NCBI GenBank assembly: GCA_038108155.1
Contig: JAYNHP010000011.1
Span: 1 to 60,225, forward strand
Length of the DNA stretch: 60,225 nt
Origin: MED-G20 sp038108155
GTDB lineage: Bacteria > Bacteroidota > Bacteroidia > Flavobacteriales_D > Parvicellaceae
Direction: 5' to 3'
Translations under genes and position numbers: made by a program
Notes under the pieces: model-generated
Database searches by the model: none
What the model was told of the DNA's origin: nothing
The model's input: only the letters and a program-made list of their open reading frames with translations
Part shown: positions 33,042 to 41,714 of the stretch, one piece after another
Layout: each line of letters starts with the position of its first letter
How positions within the stretch are numbered: position 1 is the stretch's first letter

Positions 33042-34835
33042 ATGCGATTAATTATATTTATTCTATTGCTACAAACACTTCCAATTTCTAAAATATGTAG
33101 TCAAAATAATGGCTTATTAAAAAATGAAACAATTACAACCTATTGGGGTAGCAACGAAAAACAAATAAGAAGTGTTGGGACTTATCAGACAAGTGGATAC
33201 TCAAATATTGGTGCTAAAACTGGTAAATGGATTCACTTTTACAAAAATGGAAATCTTCAAAATGAAAGTAATTATTTTCTTGGAGAGTTAAATGGCGAAT
33301 ACAAATCCTATTACCTCAACGGAAATCTAAAATTTAGAACCTTTTATACTCTTGGGCAAATTGATTCGATTTTTGAAGCCTTTTATGAAGATGGAACTTT
33401 GGCTGAAAAAGGAGAATTTAATATTATTCCTAAAATAAATAGACAAGATACAACTGTATTAAACTATTGGCTGAATAGAAATGAAGAAATACGATCTTTC
33501 AAAAGTAATAATTGGGAATATTATTATGAAAATGGGGAGCTTATGGAAAAATCTCATTTTGTTGGCGGTACAGATACTACTGAATATATAGATCAATTTT
33601 ATGAAGCAAATGGAGATACTCTTATTTTGGATGGAAAAGGATATAGGAAAACATATTACTCTTCTTCAAAATTAAAAGCCGTTATAAAATATAATAATGG
33701 CTTAAAAAATGGAGTTTTTGAGCTATACAAACCCAATGGTCGTCTTAGAAAAACAGGAACTTATGTCAATGGTAAAATGTCAGGAGTATGGAGAGAATTA
33801 TACCTTACCACAGATACAATTTACCAAGAATTAGAGTATAAAAAGGGCCTGAAAAATGGATTATTTAAAGAGTTTTATCCGAATGGAAAAATAAGTATGG
33901 AAGGTAACTATATAAACGATTTAAAAAACGGAGATTGGACTTATAGTTTTGTAAATGGCGCTTTAGACATGAAAGGGGCTTTTAAAGAAGATAAACAAAA
34001 TGGATTTTGGATTTTTTATTATCCAAAGGGTATTGAATATTACAAAGGAAATTTTAAAAATGGCCAGAAAGAAGGGAAATGGAATTTTTTCTATAATAAT
34101 GGAAAAATTTGGAAAAAAGGAGAGTATAAATACGATCAAAAAAATGGTTTTTGGGTGACAAAATTTGAAAATGGCAAAACTGCTATGGAGGGCAATTATA
34201 TTATGAATAAAGAGCACGGAGTTTGGAAATCTTGGTACAATAATGGGCAGTTAAAGGATCATGGATCTTATAATTTAGGAAAAATGAACGACAAATGGGT
34301 AGGTTATTATACAAATGGCCAGAAAAAGTATTCTGGTGAGTACGAGAACGATTATAAAATTAACTCTTGGACTTATTACTCTGTCAAAGGGGATATTGTT
34401 GAAACTAGAAATTACAAGATTTTAAATAAAAGAAGTATCCTTATTCCAGATGAAAACAGAATTGTGAAAAAATCTGTTGCAGATGGTAAATGGATAAAGT
34501 ATAGTGAATATGACCAAAGCTTAAAAAGTGTAGAAAATTATTCGGATGGGAAATTAAATGGGGAATCTACTTACTATTTTCCTGGTGGTTTAGTCCCAAA
34601 TAGAATTGTAAATTATAAAAACGGACTTCTAGAAGGAAAATATCAGAATTTTTCTAGAAAAGGAGCTTTAATTTCTGAAGCTAATTATAAAAATAACCGA
34701 AAACATGGAGATGTTAAAGTATATAGCAAGCGTGGTAAATTAATATCTCATATAGTTTACAAAGAAGGTGTTAAGGTAAAAGACTTGATTAATAAGATTA
34801 ATTTTAAATATAATTCTCCGACTAAGAAAAAATAA
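33042..34835 (+). CDS. secreted YwqK/MORN-like repeat protein
   Basis: 597 residues from the ATG at 33042 (the frame extends upstream to a TTG at 33009, inside the previous gene). A signal peptide (IIFILLLQTLPISKICSQ) is followed by about 15 tandem repeats of roughly 22-24 residues of the form GxWxxYYxNGxxxxxGxYxxGxxxG, for example GKWNFFYNNGKIWKKGEY. Databases often label such repeats as YwqK-family antitoxin, but nothing here points to a toxin-antitoxin role. An exported beta-repeat protein, perhaps surface associated, is what the sequence shows. It lies 31 nt before the TonB-dependent receptor. Confidence 0.8.
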   Translation: MRLIIFILLLQTLPISKICSQNNGLLKNETITTYWGSNEKQIRSVGTYQTSGYSNIGAKTGKWIHFYKNGNLQNESNYFLGELNGEYKSYYLNGNLKFRTFYTLGQIDSIFEAFYEDGTLAEKGEFNIIPKINRQDTTVLNYWLNRNEEIRSFKSNNWEYYYENGELMEKSHFVGGTDTTEYIDQFYEANGDTLILDGKGYRKTYYSSSKLKAVIKYNNGLKNGVFELYKPNGRLRKTGTYVNGKMSGVWRELYLTTDTIYQELEYKKGLKNGLFKEFYPNGKISMEGNYINDLKNGDWTYSFVNGALDMKGAFKEDKQNGFWIFYYPKGIEYYKGNFKNGQKEGKWNFFYNNGKIWKKGEYKYDQKNGFWVTKFENGKTAMEGNYIMNKEHGVWKSWYNNGQLKDHGSYNLGKMNDKWVGYYTNGQKKYSGEYENDYKINSWTYYSVKGDIVETRNYKILNKRSILIPDENRIVKKSVADGKWIKYSEYDQSLKSVENYSDGKLNGESTYYFPGGLVPNRIVNYKNGLLEGKYQNFSRKGALISEANYKNNRKHGDVKVYSKRGKLISHIVYKEGVKVKDLINKINFKYNSPTKKK

Positions 34836-34866
34836 TTAATTTGTATAGTAAATATCATTACAATTA

Positions 34867-37317
34867 ATGTCGTTTTCTATACATTTTAAAAAAAAACTTT
34901 GGTTGCTGTTTATTTTAATTGTTAACAGCTCTATTATAAATAGCCAAAAAGCTATTATTAACGGTACGGTTCGAGATGGTGAAGACTTAGAATTTTTAAT
35001 TGGGGTCAACATCCAAAGTCAAGATCAGATAGGAACAATAACAGATTTTAATGGGAAATACTCTTTAGAATTACCCAGTGGTGAACACACCTTAACCTTT
35101 AAATATATTGGATATAAGACTGTTAAAAAAACTGTTTCTGTTACTAATAATCAACAGGTTATATTAGATGTAATTTTAGTAGTTGAAAATAATCAACTAG
35201 ACGAAATGGTAATATCTGCTAATAAATATGAAGAAAAATTAGGAGAGGTTTCCGTTTCAATGGCTATTATTAAACCCGATTTAATTGAAAATAAAGCCAC
35301 AAGAGATGCAGAATCTATAATTGAACAAGTGCCAGGAGTTCAAATTAATGAAAATCAGGTAAGTATCAGAGGCGGAAGTGGTTGGAGCTATGGTGCGGGA
35401 AGTAGAGTAATGGTAATGGTAGATGGAATGCCTATGTTAGCTGGAGATGCAAATGATATTAAATGGACTGGTATTCCTCTAGAAAACATATCGCAAATAG
35501 AGATTTTAAAAGGAGCTTCTTCAGTACTTTATGGTTCCTCGGCATTAAATGGTGTAATAAATATTAGAACACAATACCCAAAAGAAAGGCCCATTACTAA
35601 AATTAATATCTCCAATGGTTTTTATATGTCTGGATTTGGGACTAGAAAGGGAATATCTCTAATGGGTGGTGACTCAATTTTAGACCAAAGAAGTGACCAA
35701 ACCTGGTGGGATCAGCCAAGAGGATATGTTCAAGGAAACTTTACCCATTTAAATAAACTTAATGAATACAATGAACTAGTAATTGGAGGCTCTTTTATGA
35801 AAGATCAAGGTTATCGTTTTGGATCTGACGATCAAAGAACTAGAATTAATGCAGGATGGAAGCATTTTTCAAAAAAATATAATGGTTTGTCCTATGGTTT
35901 AAATCTTAATAACAATTTCAATAAAAATACCCTGTTTTTCCTCTGGGCTGGTCAAGACAGTGTTCTTCATGCATTAGGTGGAACAAATCCACAAAGTACT
36001 ACAATGAGTACCTCAAGTTCATCACGAATAATTGTTGACCCATATATTTCAATCCTTACTGAAAATGGAAAAGAGCACCATTTTAAAACTAGGTATTATA
36101 GAACAAATAATGTAAATAATACCAATCAAAACTCGCTTTCTGATTTTGTGTTTGGAGAATACCAATTTCAACAAAAATTTAAAGGCAATGCTACTTTAAC
36201 AAGTGGTGCTAGTGGTTCTTACACCAATGTAGTTTCTGAACTTTACGGCAACCACCAATCTTCCAATCTTGCAGGATATGTGCAGACTAATAAAAAATGG
36301 GATAAAATGAGTATCACTGCAGGAATGCGAATAGAGCATTTTAAAATTGATGAGGCAGAATCTAATGGAAATTTATTTGGAAAAGATTTGAGTATACCAT
36401 TTCAACCAGTTTTTCGAATTGGAGGAACCTATAACCCGCTCAAATATACATTTCTAAGAGCATCTTATGGTCAAGGTTATAGATTCCCTTCAATAGCCGA
36501 AAAGTACATCTCTACTTTTGTAGGAGGACTAAATGTCTTTCCAAATGTGAACATTCAACCTGAATTTGGGTGGAGTGGGGAAATAGGTATAAAACAAGGT
36601 TTTTCCATTAATAACTTTAAAGGGTATGTAGATTTGTCCGGTTTTATTACCCAATATACCGATATGATGGAATTTATGTTTGGATTTTATGACTTAGACG
36701 GATCGGACATAAGTACAGCTGAGCTTCAATCTATAGTAATTAATAATGGAATTGGAATATTGTCAAATTATTTAGGTGCGAGAAGTACCAACATTCAAAA
36801 TGCAAATATTCCAGGTTTCGAAATTAGTATTGTAGGCCAAGGTAACTTTACAGAAAATATTTCATTTAGCACTCTAGCAGGATATACCTACATCCATCCT
36901 ACTCCTATTGATGTAGACTCTTTATACCTTTTAACTTTTAGCAATCCAAATTTAGAAAATCCAAAAAATACAACTCTCAAGTATCGAAACAAACATATGG
37001 TTAAAATTGATTTTCAAATAGATTATAAAAAATTTGCAATTGGACTAAGTAGCAGATATACTAGTTTAATGGAAAATATCGATGATGTTTTTGTAACTCC
37101 TATTGCTGGAATTGAAATATTGCCAGGTTATGGAAGCTACAGAAATTCAAGGATGACAGGAGATTTGGTTTTTGATACACGTCTGGCCTACAGTATCAAC
37201 CAAAAGTCTAAATTTTCATTGCTAATTAATAATTTATTAAATAGAGAGTATACCAATAGGCCAGGAAATGTGTTACCCCCCAGAACCATTGTATGGCAAT
37301 ACTCATTAAAGTTTTAA
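34867..37317 (+). CDS. TonB-dependent outer-membrane receptor
   Basis: 816 residues: N-terminal signal region (FILIVNSSIINSQ), carboxypeptidase-regulatory-like domain (about 28-110, GTITDFNGKYSLELPSGEHT), plug domain (about 125-235, with VSIRGGSGWSYGAGSRVMVM and IEILKGASSVLYGSSALNG), and a 22-strand barrel ending in the aromatic C-terminal IVWQYSLKF. The ligand is unknown. There is no SusD partner, so this is a siderophore/vitamin/metal-type receptor rather than a SusCD glycan pair. The TonB-like gene two genes upstream may supply energy. TTAA at 37314-37317 is shared with recX. Confidence 0.93.
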   Translation: MSFSIHFKKKLWLLFILIVNSSIINSQKAIINGTVRDGEDLEFLIGVNIQSQDQIGTITDFNGKYSLELPSGEHTLTFKYIGYKTVKKTVSVTNNQQVILDVILVVENNQLDEMVISANKYEEKLGEVSVSMAIIKPDLIENKATRDAESIIEQVPGVQINENQVSIRGGSGWSYGAGSRVMVMVDGMPMLAGDANDIKWTGIPLENISQIEILKGASSVLYGSSALNGVINIRTQYPKERPITKINISNGFYMSGFGTRKGISLMGGDSILDQRSDQTWWDQPRGYVQGNFTHLNKLNEYNELVIGGSFMKDQGYRFGSDDQRTRINAGWKHFSKKYNGLSYGLNLNNNFNKNTLFFLWAGQDSVLHALGGTNPQSTTMSTSSSSRIIVDPYISILTENGKEHHFKTRYYRTNNVNNTNQNSLSDFVFGEYQFQQKFKGNATLTSGASGSYTNVVSELYGNHQSSNLAGYVQTNKKWDKMSITAGMRIEHFKIDEAESNGNLFGKDLSIPFQPVFRIGGTYNPLKYTFLRASYGQGYRFPSIAEKYISTFVGGLNVFPNVNIQPEFGWSGEIGIKQGFSINNFKGYVDLSGFITQYTDMMEFMFGFYDLDGSDISTAELQSIVINNGIGILSNYLGARSTNIQNANIPGFEISIVGQGNFTENISFSTLAGYTYIHPTPIDVDSLYLLTFSNPNLENPKNTTLKYRNKHMVKIDFQIDYKKFAIGLSSRYTSLMENIDDVFVTPIAGIEILPGYGSYRNSRMTGDLVFDTRLAYSINQKSKFSLLINNLLNREYTNRPGNVLPPRTIVWQYSLKF

Positions 37318-37778
37318 TCAATTAACAAGTCAACAACTTCAAAAGATAAATCTGTCTCAAAACCCTTAAGGCTTAAATATTTTAAAATCTTTTGTTTTGA
37401 ATAAAAATCGTTCTCGTTCCCAAGAGATTTATACTTTTTTAGAGCCTCTTGCTTTGCTATATTTTTATACTTTTCATTATCTATACTTTCAAGTGCTGGT
37501 GTAATATAATTATCTTCAATACCTTTTTGTATTAGATGGTGTCTGATTTTGGTCTTACCCCAGAAATATAAATTGAATCTGTCGTGGACAAAAGCATTTG
37601 CATAGCGTAGATGGTCTATGAAATCGTTCTTTTTGAGTTCGTTTATTAATTTGTTTTTCTCAACAATCTTGAGCTTAAATTTAGAGCAAATTATTAATGC
37701 TTCCTTTGCTGATAATTCTTTTTTCGAGCATTTATTAGACAAGAAAAGAAAGGCTTTTTTATACTCTTCACTTGGCAT
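37314..37778 (-). CDS. recX: RecA regulator RecX
   Basis: 154-residue all-helical protein of the RecX family, which caps RecA filaments. Three-helix repeats are visible: KELSAKEALIICSKFKLKI, FIDHLRYANAFVHDRFNLYFWGKTKIRHHLIQKGI (the second part holds the conserved FxxxRxxxWGxxKIxxxL pattern) and a C-terminal KILKYLSLKGFETDL. Length is typical of Bacteroidota. It directly follows the HU/SPOR gene, whose stop codon abuts its ATG. recA is not in the window. Confidence 0.9.
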   Translation of the reverse strand: MPSEEYKKAFLFLSNKCSKKELSAKEALIICSKFKLKIVEKNKLINELKKNDFIDHLRYANAFVHDRFNLYFWGKTKIRHHLIQKGIEDNYITPALESIDNEKYKNIAKQEALKKYKSLGNENDFYSKQKILKYLSLKGFETDLSFEVVDLLID

Positions 37779-38776
37779 TACTTAGTCAAAATCCATGAGG
37801 TGATTTTATATCTTTTACGGATTGATTTCTGTAATTTTTTGGCATTGTTTTTATTTAAAAATTTGCCAATAGATATTCGAAATAATTTATTTTCTTTTTT
37901 TAATTTTCTTGCACTTATGCCTTTATTATTTAGTTTAATAATCATGTTTTTCGCATTTATCTCATTACTAAATGAGCCAATCACTACTTCATATGTTACA
38001 TTACTAGATTGATTACTTACACTAACAGCAGGCTTGGGATTGTTTTTTTGTTTATTTTTTAAAATTATAGAACTACTTATTTCTAAGGTTTTGTCAATAG
38101 GTTGTATAGCATTTATTTCTTTTTTGGGATACTGGACCTTAACATCGTCAATAGCCACTAAATTTTCTTTTTTAAATGTAAATGGATTTAAATCTGAGTA
38201 ATTAAATTCTCCATCTTGTTTTAGCAACTGGGTTTGAATAGGAATCCAAGCAGAATAAAAAATCACTAGAATCACACTTGCGGCTAAAGCCAAATTTTTA
38301 ATTTGTGTTTTTAAATATTTAGAGGAATTTAAATCAATGACTTTTTCTGATTTATTAGACATTTTAAATTCATCAATATTTAAGGGCATTAGTCCATAAG
38401 AAGAGGAAAGTAAATTATTGGACTTTTGCTTGAAATTTAATACTCCTTCATTATTATATAGAATTCCTATTCCTTGAAAGTCGTGTTGATTTTGGGTCTT
38501 TAAGTTTTTATTTATTTTTTGAAGAATGTCTGAAATACTTTCAATAGCATTTTCATATGAAATATTATTTTTTTGTGCAAAGGCATTTACCAATAATCCA
38601 TCGTTATTTACAAGATTTTTATTAAATAAAATTTGCTTGTGGGGAGGGGACAAAACGGATTTTTTTTCGTCAAAATTTGCTGGCGAATATTGTGCAACAA
38701 ATCCACCAAGATTAGGGAATATTACACAATCGTGCAATTGTAGAAGTTCTTTTATAATCTGATTTATTTCCAACAT
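37778..38776 (-). CDS. HU-CCDC81/SPOR domain protein
   Basis: 332 residues. The N-terminal HU-like CCDC81 domain (about 1-110) opens with LLQLHDCVIFPNLGGFVAQY. A single membrane helix lies at about 162-182 (NLALAASVILVIFYSAWI). The C-terminal SPOR domain at about 255-332 (YEVVIGSFSNEINAKNMI) binds denuded glycan strands at septa. The combination is characteristic of Bacteroidota. It probably links peptidoglycan sensing outside to the HU-like domain inside. Its stop overlaps recX by 1 nt. Confidence 0.9.
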   Translation of the reverse strand: MLEINQIIKELLQLHDCVIFPNLGGFVAQYSPANFDEKKSVLSPPHKQILFNKNLVNNDGLLVNAFAQKNNISYENAIESISDILQKINKNLKTQNQHDFQGIGILYNNEGVLNFKQKSNNLLSSSYGLMPLNIDEFKMSNKSEKVIDLNSSKYLKTQIKNLALAASVILVIFYSAWIPIQTQLLKQDGEFNYSDLNPFTFKKENLVAIDDVKVQYPKKEINAIQPIDKTLEISSSIILKNKQKNNPKPAVSVSNQSSNVTYEVVIGSFSNEINAKNMIIKLNNKGISARKLKKENKLFRISIGKFLNKNNAKKLQKSIRKRYKITSWILTK

Positions 38777-38839
38777 TATAATTGATTCAAAATAACAAAT
38801 ATTGTCTTAAGATTCCAAATCTAGGATTGTAAAACTTCT

Positions 38840-40645
38840 TTACTTGGTCTTAAGGCCGTTAAATATTTTATTAGCCTTCGATTTTCCTAATAAATCTTCT
38901 AATTCATTTAATGAAATATTCCTAAGATTATTTACAGATTTGTATTTAGAAAGCAGCATAGTAATTGTTTTTTCTCCAACTCCTTCTATACTTGTTAGCT
39001 CAGTTTTAACTAACCCTTTCATGCGTCTATTTCTATGGTGTGTTATGCCAAATCTATGAGCTTCATTTCTCATATTTTGAATCACTTTTAGGGTAGGGGT
39101 TTTTTTATCTAAATAAAGTGGATATTGGTCACCAGGGAAATAAATTTCTTCTAATTTTTTTGCAATCCCTATAATGGCTATCTTTTTATTGAGTTTCAGC
39201 TTTTCTAAACTTTTCAGCGCACTGGACAACTGTCCTTTACCGCCATCTACTACAATTAACTGGGGCAAAGATTTTTCTTCTTTTATTAATCTTTGATATC
39301 TTCTAAATATTACTTCTTCCATAGACGCAAAATCGTCTGGTCCCTCAACTGTTTTAATATTAAAAAGTCTGTAGTCTTTTTTGCTTGGTTTGCCATTTTT
39401 AAAAACAACACATGCAGCAACTGGAAAATTTCCTTGGATATTAGAATTGTCAAAACATTCCATGTGAACAGGCCTTTGATTGAGCCTAAGGTCCTTTTTG
39501 AAAATTTCTAATAATTTAACAGTAGGCGTCTCAGGATTTTTAATAGATTCTGTTTTTAAGAATTCTATCTTTTTCGCTAATGCATTTTTCTTAGACAATA
39601 AAAGCAATGCTTTCTTATCTCCTCTTTGGGGGATATGAAAATTAATAGCTGTTTCTAATGCTATTAAATAAGGCGACACAATTTCTTTCACATGGTCAAA
39701 AAAGTCATTTAAATTATCTGCAATTACATAGGAAATAATTTGATCTTCGCTCTCTTCCAACCTTTTCTTTACTATCGTTGTTTTTGATTTTGTAATTGCC
39801 CCATTCATTACTTTTAAAGTGTTAACAAAAGCATAGTTATCATGGCTTACAATATTAATAACACCAAGAGAAGAAATATTAGAATCAACTACAACAGACT
39901 TAGCCTGAAATTTCTCAATGTTTTTAATCTTTACTTTTAGTTTTTCAGCTTCTTCATATTGATATACTTTGGCATGGCCTTTCATCTCTTCTTTTAAAGC
40001 CTTTAAAGCTTTATAGGTGTTTCCATACAAAACTTGCTTCATATTATTTAAGCGTTCTTGATAAACCTCAACATCTACTTCCCCCTGGCAACACCCTTTA
40101 CAATTACCAATATAAAAGTCTACTGATGTTTTGAAGACTTCATCTTCTATTTTTTGGGGACTTAAGTGGTGGTCGCAAGTGCGTATTTCAAAACTATCTT
40201 TCACCAATTCTAAAACAGCCTTAACAACTTTCACAGAGGGATATGGCCCAAAGTATAAAGAGCCATCTTTAATTTTTTTTCTCGTATAAAAAACCCTAGG
40301 GAAAAATTCATTTTTAATACAGATCCAAGGATAAGTTTTATCGTCTTTAAGTTGAATATTATATCGAGGTTGGTATTTTTTAATTAACGAATTTTCCAGT
40401 AGCAATGCATCTATCTCAGAATTAAGTTGAATGGTTTTTAAAGATTCTACTTTTTGTACCATTACTTGAGTTTTTCTATTTTCAAATTTTATTTTATTAA
40501 AATAAGAGCTTACTCTGTTTTTTAGTTTTTTTGCTTTACCAACATATAGTAAAGATTCTGAGTTATCGTAAAACTGATATACCCCAGGAACATTTTCCAA
40601 GAGCGAAATCTGTTGTTTTAAACTTTTAGAAATCTCCTTCGACAT
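38840..40645 (-). CDS. uvrC: excinuclease ABC subunit UvrC
   Basis: Makes both incisions in nucleotide excision repair. From the ATG at 40645 (a TTG three codons upstream is less likely) it has 601 residues. Order of domains: GIY-YIG nuclease (about 10-95, GVYQFYD and LLYVGKAKKLKNRVSSYF), a cysteine cluster CKGCCQGEVDV, UVR motif (about 200-235), RNase H-like nuclease (HMECFDNSNIQGNFPVAACV, LIVVDGGKGQLSSAL) and a C-terminal HhH pair (LTSIEGVGEKTITMLL). All parts are present. It follows the polyprenyl synthase gene on the same strand. Confidence 0.97.
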   Translation of the reverse strand: MSKEISKSLKQQISLLENVPGVYQFYDNSESLLYVGKAKKLKNRVSSYFNKIKFENRKTQVMVQKVESLKTIQLNSEIDALLLENSLIKKYQPRYNIQLKDDKTYPWICIKNEFFPRVFYTRKKIKDGSLYFGPYPSVKVVKAVLELVKDSFEIRTCDHHLSPQKIEDEVFKTSVDFYIGNCKGCCQGEVDVEVYQERLNNMKQVLYGNTYKALKALKEEMKGHAKVYQYEEAEKLKVKIKNIEKFQAKSVVVDSNISSLGVINIVSHDNYAFVNTLKVMNGAITKSKTTIVKKRLEESEDQIISYVIADNLNDFFDHVKEIVSPYLIALETAINFHIPQRGDKKALLLLSKKNALAKKIEFLKTESIKNPETPTVKLLEIFKKDLRLNQRPVHMECFDNSNIQGNFPVAACVVFKNGKPSKKDYRLFNIKTVEGPDDFASMEEVIFRRYQRLIKEEKSLPQLIVVDGGKGQLSSALKSLEKLKLNKKIAIIGIAKKLEEIYFPGDQYPLYLDKKTPTLKVIQNMRNEAHRFGITHHRNRRMKGLVKTELTSIEGVGEKTITMLLSKYKSVNNLRNISLNELEDLLGKSKANKIFNGLKTK

Positions 40646-40667
40646 ATAATTCAAAAATAAACAATCT

Positions 40668-41639
40668 TTATTTTTTTCTGTTAATTGAATAGTGAATTAG
40701 TCCAATAAAAGATTCTTTGGCGGGGGAATTGGGTAATTGATCCAACTCTCTTAAAGCAAGATTTTTATACTCATGCATTTTATTTTCCGCATATTGAATT
40801 CCACCATTTTCAATAACAATGGATATAATTTTATTGACTTTTACTGGATCTTGTTTGTCTCTTTTAATAGTATTAATAATCATTCTTTTACTATTCTTAT
40901 CCACCTTTTGAAGTACATGAATAAGAGGGAGAGTTAGCTTTCTTTCCTTAATATCTATTCCTGTAGGTTTTCCTATATCTTTTGAAAATCCATAATCAAA
41001 AATATCGTCTTTTATTTGGAAGGCCATTCCCACATAAACTCCTACTTTCTCCATAGTTGCAATAATATCTTGATTATCTGTAACAGAACAAGCTCCTGTT
41101 CCACAACATGCAGAAACTAATGAAGCTGTTTTCTGTTCAATTATCTTATAATAAACATCTTCTGTGATGTCCATTTTTCTTGACTTTTCCATTTGAAGTA
41201 GCTCCCCTTCAGACATTGACTTGACGGCTTTAGTAACTATGTTCAGTAAATCTATTCTATTTTCTGAGGTGGTCAAAAGAAGCCCTTGCGATAGTAAAAA
41301 ATCACCAACTAATACAGCAATTTTATTTTTCCAGAGTGCATTTATGGATAAAAATCCTCTTCTTTCAAATGCATCGTCTACCACGTCATCATGAACTAGT
41401 GTAGCTGTATGGAGTAATTCAATTAAAGATGCTGCTGTATATGTTCCTTCTTGGACAGGGCCAAACATTTTTGCTGTAAGAAAGACAAATAATGGTCTTA
41501 ACTGCTTCCCCTTTCTTTTAATAATGTAATGGGTTATTTTATCTAAAAGGGCAACATCACTCTTCATGGCAGATTTGAATTTTTTTTCAAATAGTGCCAT
41601 CTCTTCTTTAACAGGCCTTTTAATATCTTCTACGGTCAT
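40668..41639 (-). CDS. long-chain polyprenyl diphosphate synthase
   Basis: Builds the isoprenoid chain for menaquinone (octaprenyl/solanesyl type) by adding isopentenyl diphosphate. From the ATG at 41639 it has 323 residues; eight extra codons upstream start with a different ATG and lack family character. The first Asp-rich motif is VHDDVVDDAFERRG, the second FQIKDDIFDYG, with KRKGKQLRPLF and GEKLLQ-type EGELLQME between. All helices of the trans-prenyltransferase fold are present. Chain length cannot be fixed by eye. It may share a transcript with uvrC 22 nt downstream. Confidence 0.93.
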   Translation of the reverse strand: MTVEDIKRPVKEEMALFEKKFKSAMKSDVALLDKITHYIIKRKGKQLRPLFVFLTAKMFGPVQEGTYTAASLIELLHTATLVHDDVVDDAFERRGFLSINALWKNKIAVLVGDFLLSQGLLLTTSENRIDLLNIVTKAVKSMSEGELLQMEKSRKMDITEDVYYKIIEQKTASLVSACCGTGACSVTDNQDIIATMEKVGVYVGMAFQIKDDIFDYGFSKDIGKPTGIDIKERKLTLPLIHVLQKVDKNSKRMIINTIKRDKQDPVKVNKIISIVIENGGIQYAENKMHEYKNLALRELDQLPNSPAKESFIGLIHYSINRKK

Positions 41640-41714
41640 TTCCAATTGCAAACAAATATCCAAAAATTAACATTGCAATTAGTTTTTGAATAAACTTATT
41701 TACAAAGCGTAATA

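Noticed and set aside
33042..34835. Toxin-antitoxin annotation for the YwqK-like repeat protein
   Set aside because: The family name is a database label. The protein is exported, has 15 repeats and has no toxin gene beside it.
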